Positions 50,103 through 62,210 of a stretch of 64,000 bases of DNA are shown here, in pieces (the first letter of the stretch is position 1; every line of letters starts with the position of its first letter). The translations under genes were made by a program, and so were the position numbers. The notes below the pieces were generated by a model. That model saw only the letters and a list, made by a program, of their open reading frames with translations. It was not told where the DNA came from and did no database searches. The stretch is taken from positions 562,755 to 626,754 of the forward strand of contig VZSF01002036.1 of NCBI GenBank assembly GCA_013398295.1, in the 5' to 3' direction. Origin of the DNA: Chionis minor. Taxonomy: Eukaryota; Chordata; Aves; Charadriiformes; Chionididae.

Positions 50103-50511
50103 TTGATTTCTGTTGAAATAATGACATGATTGTATATTACCAATGAAGCAAACAGAATTCTCAGGCAGAATGAAAATCATATTTTAATTCTCTTGGCCAC
50201 GGCATCAAGTCGGTTTCAAATACAGCACACCATTGCAATACCACTTTTTTTTTTTTTTTTTNAGTCCCATCCAACCTGGCCTTGGAACACTTCCAGGGAT
50301 GGGGCCTCCACAACTTCCATGGGCAACCTGTTCTAGTGCCTTACCACCCTCATTGATTTCTGTTGAAATAATGACATGATTGTATATTACCAATGAAGCA
50401 AACAGAATTCTCAGGCAGAATGAAAATCATATTTTAATTCTCTTGGCCACGGCATCAAGTCGGTTTCAAATACAGCACACCATTGCAATACCACTTTTTT
50501 TTTTTTTTTTT
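50013..50511 (+). repeat. Exact 249-bp duplication split by one N (assembly join)
   Basis: Bases 50013-50261 and 50263-50511 are identical over all 249 positions, each ending in a run of 17 T, and are separated by a single N at 50262. The copy includes part of a CR1 and unique sequence, so it is not a natural repeat unit. Two contig ends that overlap by this segment and stopped in the T homopolymer were probably placed side by side with a gap marker. Treat the second copy as false. Confidence 0.92.
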
Positions 50512-51591
50512 ATGCTGTATAATGCTATTAACACACATCTAAGGAAAATATATTAAGCTCTTTAAAGATAAATTATGAAATCATGCATTAGAATTGTGCT
50601 CATACTCCCACAATATTGCAATCCCTATATATACAACAGCAGTGCGTAGGTAAAAGCACAGTCATTAAACACTTTGTAACCTTTCTCAGTTTAGAAAATA
50701 TAGATTAGCAAGTAAGGAAAAGAGCAAGCAAAGCAGTTTCCTCTTTTGTTGATTCGCTGTCATTACTGTGTCAGGTTCTTTGTTTTTCAAGACTGCCTTT
50801 TTCCAGCAAAGTGAAATGCCAAATTGCTCAAACCACAAGAAATAATCAGAAAGGACTACATTAATTTTAGAGCACTGAGTCAATTTGTAGTAGAAAGTGA
50901 GAAAAAAGGGCAACCTGTTCCCTCGCCAATATAAATAACGTGACTGATTTTTATCTTGATTATATCGCTAAGAGAAAGGCTAAGTTTTGCTAAAGTCTTC
51001 CACACCATCAGTATTGTGTCACTTTCTTGGGACTGAGAAGACAAAATGCAAACACATTTTATTCTTGCTTTAACTGAAAAGTAAGTCATGATTTGATATG
51101 TAGCAATGATCCAAAACTAAAGCATATCTTTATTGCTGCCACAGTTTCCATGAAAGAAATGTCTTAATGTTCTTTTTTATAGCAAGCAGTTAGGTAGCCA
51201 TAGTGAATACACCATGCACAAAGTTACTAGTAAGAAGTTTGAGTACTGGAAACAATCTATTTTTACAGCTTCACTTTGAAAGTGACAAGAGAAGACAAGT
51301 TCAGCAATACACTTGACGCTTAACCAATGCTTTTTTTTTTCCAGGTTAGTCAACTCATACTGTTAAGATAAATTTGATAGAACAGAGGTTATACAGGGAA
51401 ATTAGGATACCATTCTCTGCCAAGTGAAGGGCAAAAATATTTGCATAACTTGAAGAAGAAATTTTGCCTTATAATGTAAGCGACAACAATAATGACCACA
51501 CAGACATTAAGTCTCACGTAAAGCATGTGAAACTAGTTCTAACCAAGATTTTGGGGTAAGAGCTTTCTTCTATTGTTTGACCTATCTCCAG

Positions 51592-51642
51592 AAAAGGAAA
51601 AAATAATAAAAAAAATAAGAAATTTAAAAAAAAAAAAAAAAG
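51592..51642. repeat. A-rich low-complexity tract
   Basis: About 50 bases of A with a few T and G, including a run of 16 A. It may be a simple repeat or the fossil tail of a retrocopy, but no flanking target-site duplication or source sequence was recognised. Confidence 0.7.
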
Positions 51643-53316
51643 AATCAACCAATCTAAAAAGCCCAAATCCACAATTTTTAATTTAAGACTCTTGTAGGAG
51701 GAAAACAGCACTGGTTTAAAAGGCAGGAAAGAGAAATCCTCTTTCTGAGATGACGATGTCAAAGCAGTACACTACAACCCCACCTTCCATCCCTTCTCAA
51801 ATTTCTTTTCACAACAACCTTACTTTTTGGCTGGTAGGATACCTTTAAAGGCAAGCAATATTTTTTATTGTGATGGATTTGCCAGTTTCATAAGGCAGAT
51901 CACTTTCTGAACTCGTGCTCTGCCTATATCTCACAATTCAAGGCTTTCCAGCAGGAAAACTGAGCTTCTGCAAAGTAGAAATTGAACATGAATCTATGAA
52001 GTGTCAGGGAAGAATGATCAAAACTAAAGCCTTTTTTTCCCCACCCTTTTTTGCATTTGTTTACAACCTAGTTAAAATCCATCTAATTAAATAAGAACAC
52101 ATCAGTGACTCAGATGAACATAACATACATAACCTTGTCTGGAATGCTTGTATTGTTAGTTTTGCAGCTAAAGTACGAGCTGCAAAAATTTGACAAATTA
52201 AAACCTTAGATAAATCTATATGGTTTTTAGCATCAATGAAGACAGTACTTTTTTTATTTCTTCAAAGTGTCTCTATTATCTCATGAGTATACATCATTTG
52301 ACCATAAGGATGTAATTCAGAATAAAATCCTATTGCAAGTGAGTGTAATACTGCCTAATATCAGCTCTCTTTTTCGTTAAAGCTGTTTCCTGTACTGGAC
52401 TTGCCACTCTGCAAACAAAGTCTTAATCAATACCACATGAAATCTTAGCCAGAGAGGTCAACCTGTCACTGAGAAAACACAGCACTAATTAGTGCTGCAA
52501 ATGTTTTTCCTTTAAATGTTTTATTTCCATTCAACCTTTAAAAGAATCTGATATAAAATGAAAGCTAATTTAGATAAACAATTGCTTACATCACCAAAGC
52601 ATTATTATTGGTTTGGAAATTACATTAGCAGAAAGAAATTATGAGCTAAAAATCTTTAAGATGTTGTATGTGATTCACCTTCACTCCCAATATTCAGGCT
52701 GCTGATTTCACCATACATCATAAAATGCATATTTTTAAAATGTTAATTGCTTGGAAATTAAACTAGAATCTAAAATTTCAAAGCATTAGAGATAGTACTC
52801 ATGGCCTAATATTTGTACTATACAGTGCTGATAGGGCATCAGACTAAGATTAATCCTGGGGGTTTAAAAAAACAGACTTTTCAGTTTCTCTGTCCACAAA
52901 GTTTCAAGGTAGATGCTGATCAAAGCTTATGCTTTAAGTCATCCAAAATACAGATGAATTATGCAACTTCAACTGATTCATCTCAAGTGAAAGAAGGGTA
53001 GGTGAACCAGAAGTGTTTCTTCTAACCTGCCTAGCAGTAAGAATGATTCCCATATAGTGCCACTATCAATCTTGATTGCATTCCTTCGGGTGAAATTAAT
53101 ATGGAGAGTGAGAGCTCATGTTCCACGACTTAGTTTAAATGTCCGTGATTGCTATTTGAAGAATCTTTGCCCAGCCTCTGGAAATCATACTGTGTCATTA
53201 TGCGTACCAGCTGGCCACATCTTCATTATTTCTCACAGTGGATTATGTTCATGCTGCTCTTTTCCAAGCAGCTTCATCCGCTTTTTTTTTCTCAAGCAGT
53301 CTTTTTTTCTCTCTAG

Positions 53317-53415
53317 CCATAAAGAGACAGGAGAACATCTGTCTCAAGATGCTGCAGATAGCCTGCTTAACACATTCCATGTGCACCGATACAGTTGGGG
53401 AATAACAGGGAGCAA
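53317..53415 (+). CDS. Candidate internal coding exon, unrecognised
   Basis: A 99-base segment preceded by one of the strongest acceptors in the window (AGTCTTTTTTTCTCTCTAG, after another T-rich run) and followed by a consensus donor (GCAA|GTAAGT). With one leading base the frame reads HKETGEHLSQDAADSLLNTF and then HVHRYSWGITGS, leaving two bases, so the exon is phase-symmetric. No known domain. It would join in frame to the candidate at 29483-29566. Independent support is needed, since good decoys are expected at this density. Confidence 0.27.
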
Positions 53416-54664
53416 GTAAGTACCTTCCTGAGTAATCAAGTTCAGTAATGGTGTCCTCGTTGGTGTTAGATCCAAAGAAGGACTAAGCCAAACCAGCAGA
53501 CGAACTTTTTTTAATATAAAATCTAATAATGTAAGCATTACTTTCATTAAGGCAAAATAAATTTTTGAATTGCCCATAAATCTCCAGAGAATAAATATGC
53601 AAGTATTTCACAGCCATATTCTGCCCTCAGAGTATGTGGGCAGCTCTACTGAATTACAAAGGATGCAGATGAAGGGTATGATGTGTCCTGGAGTGATGAC
53701 AATTTGATGATTATTGCGTTTGATTTGTAACTCTACCCTTATTGAACTTATATTTCTTTTAGAAGGCCTATTTTAATGTGGTTATAGAAACCTTTGTCTC
53801 GTTTCACCCAAGGCAGAAAACAGCATGTAAGCCTAAAAGCAGTATTTTTCTTTTTTCCACCAAAATTAGAGACAGAACATAAGGAAAAACCCAGACATTG
53901 TCTACAGTCTGTCTTCCATTTCCTATTAAGACCTTTTATTCCAAGATATTGAGACTGCAGTTTAGTAGATCAGGAAATAAATATCCTGATGTGATCCTTT
54001 TCAACCTGGGAAGATACTTCATGAAGGTAGATTATTTTTCACAGAAATGTTTGCCAGCAAAACATTTTAAATTCAGCTATGAGGCAATGATTTACAACAA
54101 TTTGCAGAAAATCTGTGCACTTGAGGAAGAAGAGAAACATCCTTCCCTTTTCCTCCAAACCTGAAAGTTTTATTTTCAGCTCTGAAGGCAAGTATTTGGT
54201 TCCTCCAGTTTGAAAGGTCATTTTATTTCAAATTTTTCATTGATTTAACTTTAATACCTGAAATAGCCCTAGAATGTTTCCTTACATTCAACACAAAATT
54301 TTGTTTCATTATTAAGACACAATCTTTCTTCCTTTGACTTTTTGAAATTGCTAATTACCGAATGCCCCTTTTACCCCAGAGTGCTACCAAAGATTCAGCC
54401 ATTTAGCCAAGCATTGTCGTAATTTCCACCTGAATCCCATTCTTAAATTGAAACCATCCTGATGGGGCTCCTGGGAAACTTTATATATGGAGTTCCTACT
54501 CTGCAGTAGTTCAATTAAATAGAAATATGCTATTCTGGACATTAAGTGTCTCTGGAGAGCAGAGAGGTGGAACTAGAATTCTTTGCAAATATCTTTTCCC
54601 TTCTAAGCTTTCTAAAAAAGTCAGGAGATATATCCACAGACTTCAGATGGGCTTTGCCACCCAT

Positions 54665-54730
54665 CTTTGCTTCATTATTTAAATGGAGAAATTAGAGGAA
54701 AGCAAACAGGTCATAGATGAAGTGGCCAAA
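54665..54730 (+). repeat. Possible MIR remnant
   Basis: ATTTAAATGGAGAAATTAGA, then GGAAAGCAAACAGGTCATAG, then ATGAAGTGGCCAAA parallels the MIR core and its downstream part (ATTTTACAGATGAGGAAACT, GAGGCACAGAGAGGTTAAGT, GACTTGCCCAA). This is the better of the MIR-like matches here; still diverged and judged by eye. Confidence 0.38.
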
Positions 54731-56743
54731 AGAAGCACTTAATATAAATACATGGTAAAAACTCCATGGCATTTTATGTACCACCTATATCTTCTACTAA
54801 AAGCATGACATTTGGGGCTCTCTGAAACATGTCTGTGAATCTGAAGTTCACTCAAAGAAAACAAAACCCTATATAATCTTAAAAGACAAATATTCTAAAA
54901 AGCCATCTGTTTTGCTTTGCCATTGGAAAACAGCTACTTTTTATTTTTGATTTTGAAACTATATCTTTAGCTAACCATTTTAAACATTTCCAAAACCAAA
55001 TGCTTTGTTCTGGGTTGAAAAACAATTTTCATTTGCCCAAGATGTTTATTGTTTTTATTATTATTTATTTTTAAGTAATTTAATTTCTTATTATTCTCTG
55101 GAAATTTTGGGTAGATGCAGCGTAACTCATCCTTACCCTTCGTTCAGTCAGAGAACCACAAAATTAATACACACCAAAAAATCAAAATATGCTTCGTCAG
55201 TGAAATGTGGCTGTGTCTGATCAGTGATGCTGATTTTCAATTTAATACGTACTTTCTGCCCATAAGGAGAAGAGCTTCATTGTTGTCATTATGCATGGGA
55301 AACATATACTGAGTATTATGTCTAATGAGTGTTTTAATTGAAGTACACATAAAGGATCTGTCTCATATATGAGAGAATGATTCCTATCTGAATATTTTAA
55401 TAGTTTATAGCAGAATTTATACATCACAGAAAACAATAAATTGGTGATTCCCATCACAATAAAATGTAATTTAAACTAAATCAGAAGCTATATCTGATTT
55501 CCTGGCATGAATAGACTGGCATCAAAGTGTTCTTCAAAAATAAATAAACCAACAAATCCATAAAACAAAGTAGCTGTAAAATTCAATCTTATCAGCACTG
55601 CCTTATAAAATTAATTTCTTTATTTAAATTAAGAGGCAAATTTTGGATAACTGACCTTTGTAAAAACAGAAAAGCTAGATGTTAAACAGGAAAGTAATCA
55701 AACATTACATTTCATCAGGAAACTTCAATGACTGTACATGACTGAGAAGGAAGTACTGATAGTCTGTTAAAAGTAAAAAAACCCCAACCTGGACCTGCTG
55801 TTTCTTTCTTTCCAGAACCATTACATGTACCTCCCTGGTTTACGGTAACCTTCTGACTTTTCTTTCTAGGATGCTTAGTCAGGTTACGTGGAAACAGACA
55901 TGATATTTTTAGATGTACACAAACATAAAAGATAAACTGAGCAGACACTACAATTGAAGCAAAGTTTGCTAAACTTCACTATAAATATACTGATCTTATT
56001 TACCTCAGCAAAATTTCACACAGGTTTGAAGTCTAAAAAATTCCACCTTCCCTTTGGGTAAGAAGCAGCTTTCACAGGTAATCAGGGCTTTTTAACAGAA
56101 TTCACCATTGAAGCAGTGGTTTACCAGGAGAATTACATAAAATAGTAAACCTCTATGGGCATATGTAGGAAGTGTTGAAGGGAGAACCCTCTCCTTCAGA
56201 TATTTACAAACTCAAGGCCAAGAACTTGCCAGTTAGGAACATGTTTTCTCAAGGAACTAGCAGTTTGGGATTCTTCCATTTTTTCAGTGTTCAATTTTAG
56301 AAACTTAAAGTCTCATTAAATCCTACAAAATAGTAAGTACTTATCTCGTGAAAATCCTTCACTGAGATACTCACAATTTCATGTGCTTATAAGAATTAGT
56401 TCCTCTATAAATTTTAAGTGATAAATTACAGGACATTCCTCAGTAAAGTTCAGATGCCTTGGATATGAATACTAATTTTTTCTTCTCAAATCATAGTCCT
56501 CATTAATCAGGCATACACAAATCGCTGTCCAGTGAATCAAGAATGTAAAGAATCGGGAATTCTAAATCTCAGATGACATAGGAAAATAATGGGGATGACT
56601 GGAGTTGTGGGGTTTTTTGCATCCGCTCAACTTCAAAAGCAGGAGAATTCTCAGGGATTTTTTCAGGTCTTTCGGTTTCTCTAGTCTTTTCTTCCCATGT
56701 ATGTTTGCATAATTATAGGGAAATTTCCAGTTGTTTCACTGGT

Positions 56744-57014
56744 TTAGAATCATTGAACAGTTTGGGTTGTAAGGGACCTTTAAACGTCATCTAGTCTGAT
56801 TCTCCTGCAACGAGTAGGGACATCTTCAACTAGATCAGGTTGCTCATAGCCCCGTCCAACCTGACCTTGAACGTTTCAAAGGATGGGGCATCTACCACCT
56901 GTCTGGGCAACCTGTGCCAGTGTTCCACCACCCTAATTGTAAAAAATTTCTTCCTTATATGTAGGTCTAAGTCTACCCTCTTTTAGTTTAAAACCATTAC
57001 CCATTATCTTATTA
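56744..57014 (-). mobile_element. CR1 LINE, reverse, short 3' fragment, old
   Basis: TAGAATCATTGAACAGTTTG is a mutated CR1 3' end in reverse orientation; the match continues through CCGTCCAACCTGACCTTGAA, ACCTGTCTGGGCAACCTGTG and TTAGTTTAAAACCATTACCC. About 270 bases remain. It is more diverged than the copies at 41.9 and 62.2 kb. Confidence 0.93.
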
Positions 57015-58989
57015 TATTTGACTGCAGAACAGAATATTGCTTGCATTTTGTTTTGGTTTTTTCGTTTCCTTGAGCATTCATTTGACATTATTTTCTTGCG
57101 CCTGTAATCCATTTTCATTTTCTTTAACATAGATAACAATTCTGATGCTGGATGATTTGCTTTGTTCAGTGGGTTCTCTGATAGATATGCATTGTAATGT
57201 TCTTTACATTTGCTTTAATTTTCTATTCTGGCAATTGGTCTTCAAGATTTTCCAAGTTGTGCAAATAATTTACCACTTAACAGTGGAAGTGCAGCACCTG
57301 ATCTTTCCCCATTTTCATAAAGAGCCAAGGAATCACTCTTGCTAGTCAAAACTGCCTTTCATTTATTAGAAACTGAAGTTGTGATTTGCACTCAGAGAGA
57401 TGAGGATAAAAAATTGTAGGAGAATAAAATGAGAGTTAAATTCCAGCTTAATGAATCATTTAGAAACAATATATCTTTCCCAAATAATCAGCAATCTTCA
57501 CTGTCAAAACATAACTTTGCCAGGCTTTTCATTTGACACGCTGTTTAAAATGAGACAAAAATCGTATCATCTCATTTTCTGATTCTTTTGAAAACGCCTC
57601 ATTTTAAGGAGAGAAAATAAGTCATCCACAATTTTCTCATTCATAAGTGCTTGGAGAAGTAAAAATGAAAGTAAGAACTGAGTATGGTGCTTGGTTATAG
57701 TAATCACCAAGATTTGCTCAGTGGCTAAGTGGCCAGTCTCCTGTTTTCACTTGGTATATACAGAATTTGATATAAGGGAGCAGGCCATTTCTGCAGTTAT
57801 CTTTATAAACTGAAGCCAAATGCATTAAAAGCATAATAAACAGTGTCCCCTTTTAATCTGTATTACTTTATTTCCTCCAACAGGCAACACAGTCTGTTGG
57901 GACAAGTTTAGAATTCAAATCTTGTTCATAAGCAGTTAAGGTTAACCAAGGGGCTGCAGATAACAAAGGTTATTATTTTTTAACAAAACCTGGTGAACTA
58001 TCTTCCACAAAGAGTGTTAAAAGAGTAAAGATTAGCTCAATTATAACTCATTTTCCTTGAGCAGTTGCTCTTACTGTTATCTTTTATGTGAGTGCTCTGT
58101 TTATTTGGCAGCGCTAGCATCTTTCTCGTACAGTCGCTAAAGAACACAGTTTCCCTCACATTCCTTCAGTAAAACAGAAAAGAACCAGTGCATGTTTCTT
58201 CCAAGACAGACTCTTTACTCAAAGAAACCTGGATGGATGATAAATCCAGAACAGAACAGATTTGACAGACGACAATCATGCTCTGCTAAGTGGCACTAAC
58301 AAACTAATAGGTGATGAAACAGGAGAAGGAGCAGGATAACTCACACCCAGTCAAATCAGCTAAAATGCTCCCAATGATTTCTGAGGTGACTATGGTCATG
58401 AAATGTCTGATGCTTGTCATATTCCATCCACTAGAAGAGACGTGAGATAAAGACAAACCTGAGGTGGTTTTGAGTCCATTCCGTCATAATCTAGCACCTC
58501 AAAATCATGTTGTTGCTAGGAGGGAAGCTATTACTAAATATAAGGCTTTAGCCACTTAGAAAACAGAGACCTGAGTTTTGTGGATGAAGATATAAAAACA
58601 CAGCTCTCTGTCACCTTAATTAATCACAACTCAAGGATCAGCTGCAGCAATTCATTATACTACCCATACATCAGAAACTTCAACATGCTCCGAGCTCATT
58701 TCATGTTAAAATTGAAAACTATCTGTACATTACCCTGGAATTCTTCAAAAAGACATAGGCACAGTACTGCCTACATATCAGTCTAGACAGTTCAGACAGA
58801 AATATTTAATTAATTTTACGATAGAGAGCAATCCTAAAATGGAAGTCCTATCTACGTTGCTTCCAGCTGAAGAGATCCTCGACGTGGCTGGTGAACTTTT
58901 GCAAATGTAACTCTCCATCTATTGCTACAAACATTTTTTGCAACAAAAAAGGTCTTTCTGCTCAAAAAGATTCTGCCATTGAAGAAAGA

Positions 58990-59375
58990 GAGCTGACCCC
59001 TTTGATCCCTCAGCTTTTATACTGCGCATAAGGCAGACAGGATGGAATACCCTGTTGGTCAGTTTGGGGTCACCTGTCCTGTCCGCTCCTCCCCACAGGT
59101 GGGGACCCCTCTATGCTTTTCCGCTTCTGACCCTCCAATGGGGCAAATCACAAAGTTGGCTGCCCTTGGTTGTTATAGCAATAAGTGTAAGTTAGAGCCT
59201 CTCTGCATACCATGCCCTGGCATCAGCTATAAAGATCAGTCTTACCAGTTTGAGACTGAACAGTTTTTCTGCCCAACATGCTGGTAATTTCAGCAGTTAG
59301 AAGAGGCCTAGTTAGAAAGTAGAATTACTGAACAAAATTGGTCCTGTTTTACCTCGAACCGGGACACTCAGTCAC
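58990..59375 (+). mobile_element. Avian endogenous-retrovirus-derived module, degraded
   Basis: The block starting GGATGGAATACCCTGTTGGT, with CAGTTTGGGGTCACCTGTCC after it, then TCCTCCCCACAGGTGGGGAC, and ending near TACCTCGAACCGGGACA, resembles a sequence module I associate with endogenous retroviruses or their LTR regions in many bird genomes (a GGTCAGTTTGGGTCA... segment ending in GAAACCAGGACA). The middle is diverged and shortened. No intact retroviral gene is present and no paired LTRs were found. The assignment rests on memory of the repeat, so the family name is left open. Confidence 0.5.
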
Positions 59376-61344
59376 AGGATTTCTCAACACTTACTATAGG
59401 ATCTTTTAACCTGTTAGTCCAGTAAGTCAGGACAAAGTAAGTGGAGTCCTGCAGGACAAGAGTGCAGGTATGAGCTAAACTCTCTTCACTTTCTCATCCC
59501 AAATAAAGCTATGCCTAGTTCTAGTTGATGTAGCCAATGCCACTGGTTTCTACTAGTGTCAGCCAATTGCTGCGTTAGGAATTAGGAGAGCTAAGAAAGA
59601 TTGCCAATGAAAGGTATGTATCGTCATAAGCTTATGTACAATATGTCAGAGAAGGAACAGCAAACTGGACATTTCCCATCTATGGCTATTTCTCTAGATT
59701 GCCTTTAAAACTCCATTCCCAAATAGCAACAGTCTCAGTAGTATTAGTGACCTTTGGCAACAGCATTTCTATCTTTTGGGGCTACATCGATTTTCTCTGG
59801 CTTCCATGTAGCAATTTGGCATCTTATTGACCCAGAGCCACAAAGTGGGCAGTATCACTATCAGCAGGGGACTTAGAGAGATTTTTTTAGGACAGCAAAC
59901 TAGAACATGAGCTGGTGCAGGCTGCAGTGAAAAAAAGCATGCCTGCTACTCTTTAGATTCAGGCAGTTCTAGTCGCCTGACAACCATGTTTGGCAGGTGG
60001 TAGCGTCGGTTAATTTGTCTCTGCTTGTCTTCAAGTGTGTATCTCGGCTCCAAGGGCTTTTGTCTCAGTTTGCAAAAATCCAAGTGAGTAAATGCTTAGG
60101 TGTTTGTAGAGTGCATTAACATATTAACATATAAGAGCAGAGAAAGTATGAGAACCCTCTCAACTTGGCTTGTTTTCTAGTAATTGTTGAAATATTTTGG
60201 GGAATTCCTATGGATCTCTTTTATACATGGACCATATACATCCTATTCATTTGTTGGGGGTTTTTTTAGTATGGATTAATGCATATTCCTTTTCCCTTGG
60301 AATACAACAATTTCGACAGCAGTAAATGTTTGGAATCCTTGCACGGAGTGAAATTCTCCTGTATTCCTATTTAAAACTCTCTGTGATGTACCAGCTTGCT
60401 AAAGGCTTGAAATGGATTGCTTTGAATTACATCCTGTGGAGGATAGGCTACAGCCATCCAGCCTGGGGCCTCAGCCTGGATGATTTTAATCCTGCTGATC
60501 TCTATTACTCAGCAATTACAAATTAAGCTGGTCTAAAAGTGAATGATTCTACAGCCTTCAGAAGACCTACACTGATGCTTCCCAGGAGAATACTATTTGA
60601 AAGTTCTCTTATTATTATGTTAAAGGAAACGAAGGCTGTTTTGTGGACTATTTGTGAGAAAACTTTCTAACTGTTTACCTTTGCAGTATTGTAAAGAACA
60701 GCATGACTCGTGAGCAAATCACAGCTTTGAGATAACTCTTCTAGCTTTTTACCATCACAGCGGGCAATGGGTTCAGTCCTGGACTACCCTTTCTTTCACA
60801 GCTGTATTAGCTATACAACTATGTCAGCTGACTGCATGAAAGGTTATAGCTAAGCGTAATACTCAAACCACTGTATGGGGGGAAAAAAAAGAAAATTAAG
60901 AAACCAAATGACTAGCCTTAGTGAGAAAATAACATGGAACAACATGAGCTCTCTTTCCAAAGAATTACTTATTCCAGCTAAAAATTTCTAAGTATGTATA
61001 TTTGAGTTATAAATATATAGCAGATAATTTTTTTTGTCCAGAACTTTACTTATCATATATGGCTCAGTTCTGAATTCTTTATATACAGACCCAGCTAAAG
61101 GAAGAAAGAAAGAAAATCACATAGGGCCTGATGATTACAGAGAAAGCATCTGAAAGGTTCATTTTAGTGTTAATATTCTCCTTTCAATTAGGCAGTAAAA
61201 TTGCTGGAACACCCAATATCAGCGACTGTTGTATTTTTAAATGCCCAATTTCATACTCTTTACTCAGTTGCACTTCTCTCAGATGTCTGCCTGAGGGTTT
61301 AAGAATTTGCTGCTCCCTGCTACTCATTTTCAACTCTTCTTTAG

Positions 61345-61539
61345 ATGTTTAATACAGTTTTGTACTCTTTTGACATCAGTTCATTCCTGAAAAGCACAAA
61401 CAAGCATCTGACACAGAATTTTACTGAGGCGCTCCAGGAAATCCCCAGAGCACAAAAGGGATATAATCCCTCTAATTTCCAAATCTGCTCATGCATAACA
61501 AGGGTTAGCACACACTTCCTCAGAGTATATTTGTCTTCA
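61345..61539 (+). CDS. Candidate coding exon beginning at ATG, unrecognised
   Basis: A 195-base segment (65 codons), open in only one frame, lies between a strong acceptor (CATTTTCAACTCTTCTTTAG) and a strong donor (TTCA|GTAAGG). It starts with ATG directly after the acceptor and reads MFNTVLYSFDISSFLKSTNK at the beginning. The frame also stays open past the donor to a stop at 61605. No domain or known protein recognised. Among the exon candidates this is the longest, but one such open segment is not improbable in 64 kb of AT-rich DNA. Confidence 0.27.
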
Positions 61540-61604
61540 GTAAGGCAAGAAAGGAAAGGACTCCAGCGAATTTATTTAATAATTGATAGTGGAAATAGAC
61601 TCTA

Positions 61605-61793
61605 ATGAAATTTCCATCATCCAGAAACATGAACTCTACTTTATATATACTGTCATTCATTTGTCTGCTAATAGCTGGCTTGGCAGCTTCCTTGAATTCC
61701 CTACTGGGATACAAACAGCCAATCCACTCCTCCTGTGATAAAGCTCTGCAAATCCCAGCGGAACCTGAAGAAGTGCTAGGGCTGTCTGCATAG
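61605..61793 (+). CDS. Hypothetical 62-codon ATG frame with signal-peptide-like start
   Basis: ATG at 61605, with a second in-frame ATG at 61629. From the second, the peptide starts MNSTLYILSFICLLIAGLAA, a short polar start, a 13-residue hydrophobic core and small residues suited to signal-peptidase cleavage. About 34 residues follow, with a single cysteine and an acidic PAEPEE segment, to a TAG. No promoter, splice or poly(A) signal supports it and I do not recognise a secreted peptide family. Hydrophobic N termini arise easily from T-rich DNA. Confidence 0.15.
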   Translation: MKFPSSRNMNSTLYILSFICLLIAGLAASLNSLLGYKQPIHSSCDKALQIPAEPEEVLGLSA

Positions 61794-62210
61794 AGGCTGC
61801 ATACCTTCACAGCAGCACAAAGCAGCAGCTGGTAGGGAAGCCCCATTAGAGGTGAACCCTGCCGGGGAAGAAAAATCATAATGTTTCAAACTGTATTTAT
61901 CTTTTTCTTTTTAAATCCTTTATGGGTTGGAGCTAGCAGAGGACTTAGAAACCCCTCAGACAAGCACAGAACCTACATCTTCTGTCCAAGCTTCCCACAG
62001 CCCTTTTACTCCCTGCCATTTACACTTGGAAGATTTGTGGGCTGGAGACTGGATATATTGAGGCAGAAACTCCCAACATGTGATGGCAAACTTAATTTCT
62101 CTGTAGTACTCATCCTTTATTCTTCCTGTATCAAGTGTGAAGTCTCCTGTAGCTGTTGTGTTTTCTTAAGGAGCTGACAGGTACTGTGTAAATATTAAGC
62201 ACTATATTTT

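Larger units (their letters stand above)
50512..56743. other. AT-rich non-coding stretch
   Basis: It contains an A-rich tract at 51592-51642, the exon candidate at 53317-53415, a MIR-like remnant at 54665-54730 and an 88-codon open frame (53898-54164) with only a weak donor inside and no recognised domain. A 29-base segment at 55816-55844 follows an excellent acceptor but is too short to assess. Confidence 0.5.
57015..62210. other. AT-rich stretch with an ERV-like module and two open frames
   Basis: It includes the retrovirus-like module at about 58.99-59.38 kb and, near the end, an exon-like segment (61345-61539) and an overlapping-region ATG frame with a hydrophobic start (61605-61793). 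The rest shows nothing classifiable. Confidence 0.5.

Noticed and set aside
50130..50336. Open frame crossing the N at 50262
   Set aside because: It runs through the assembly join and the duplicated CR1 piece, so it is artificial.
53898..54164. 88-codon forward frame
   Set aside because: Protein-like appearance but no ATG start, a weak donor and no domain.
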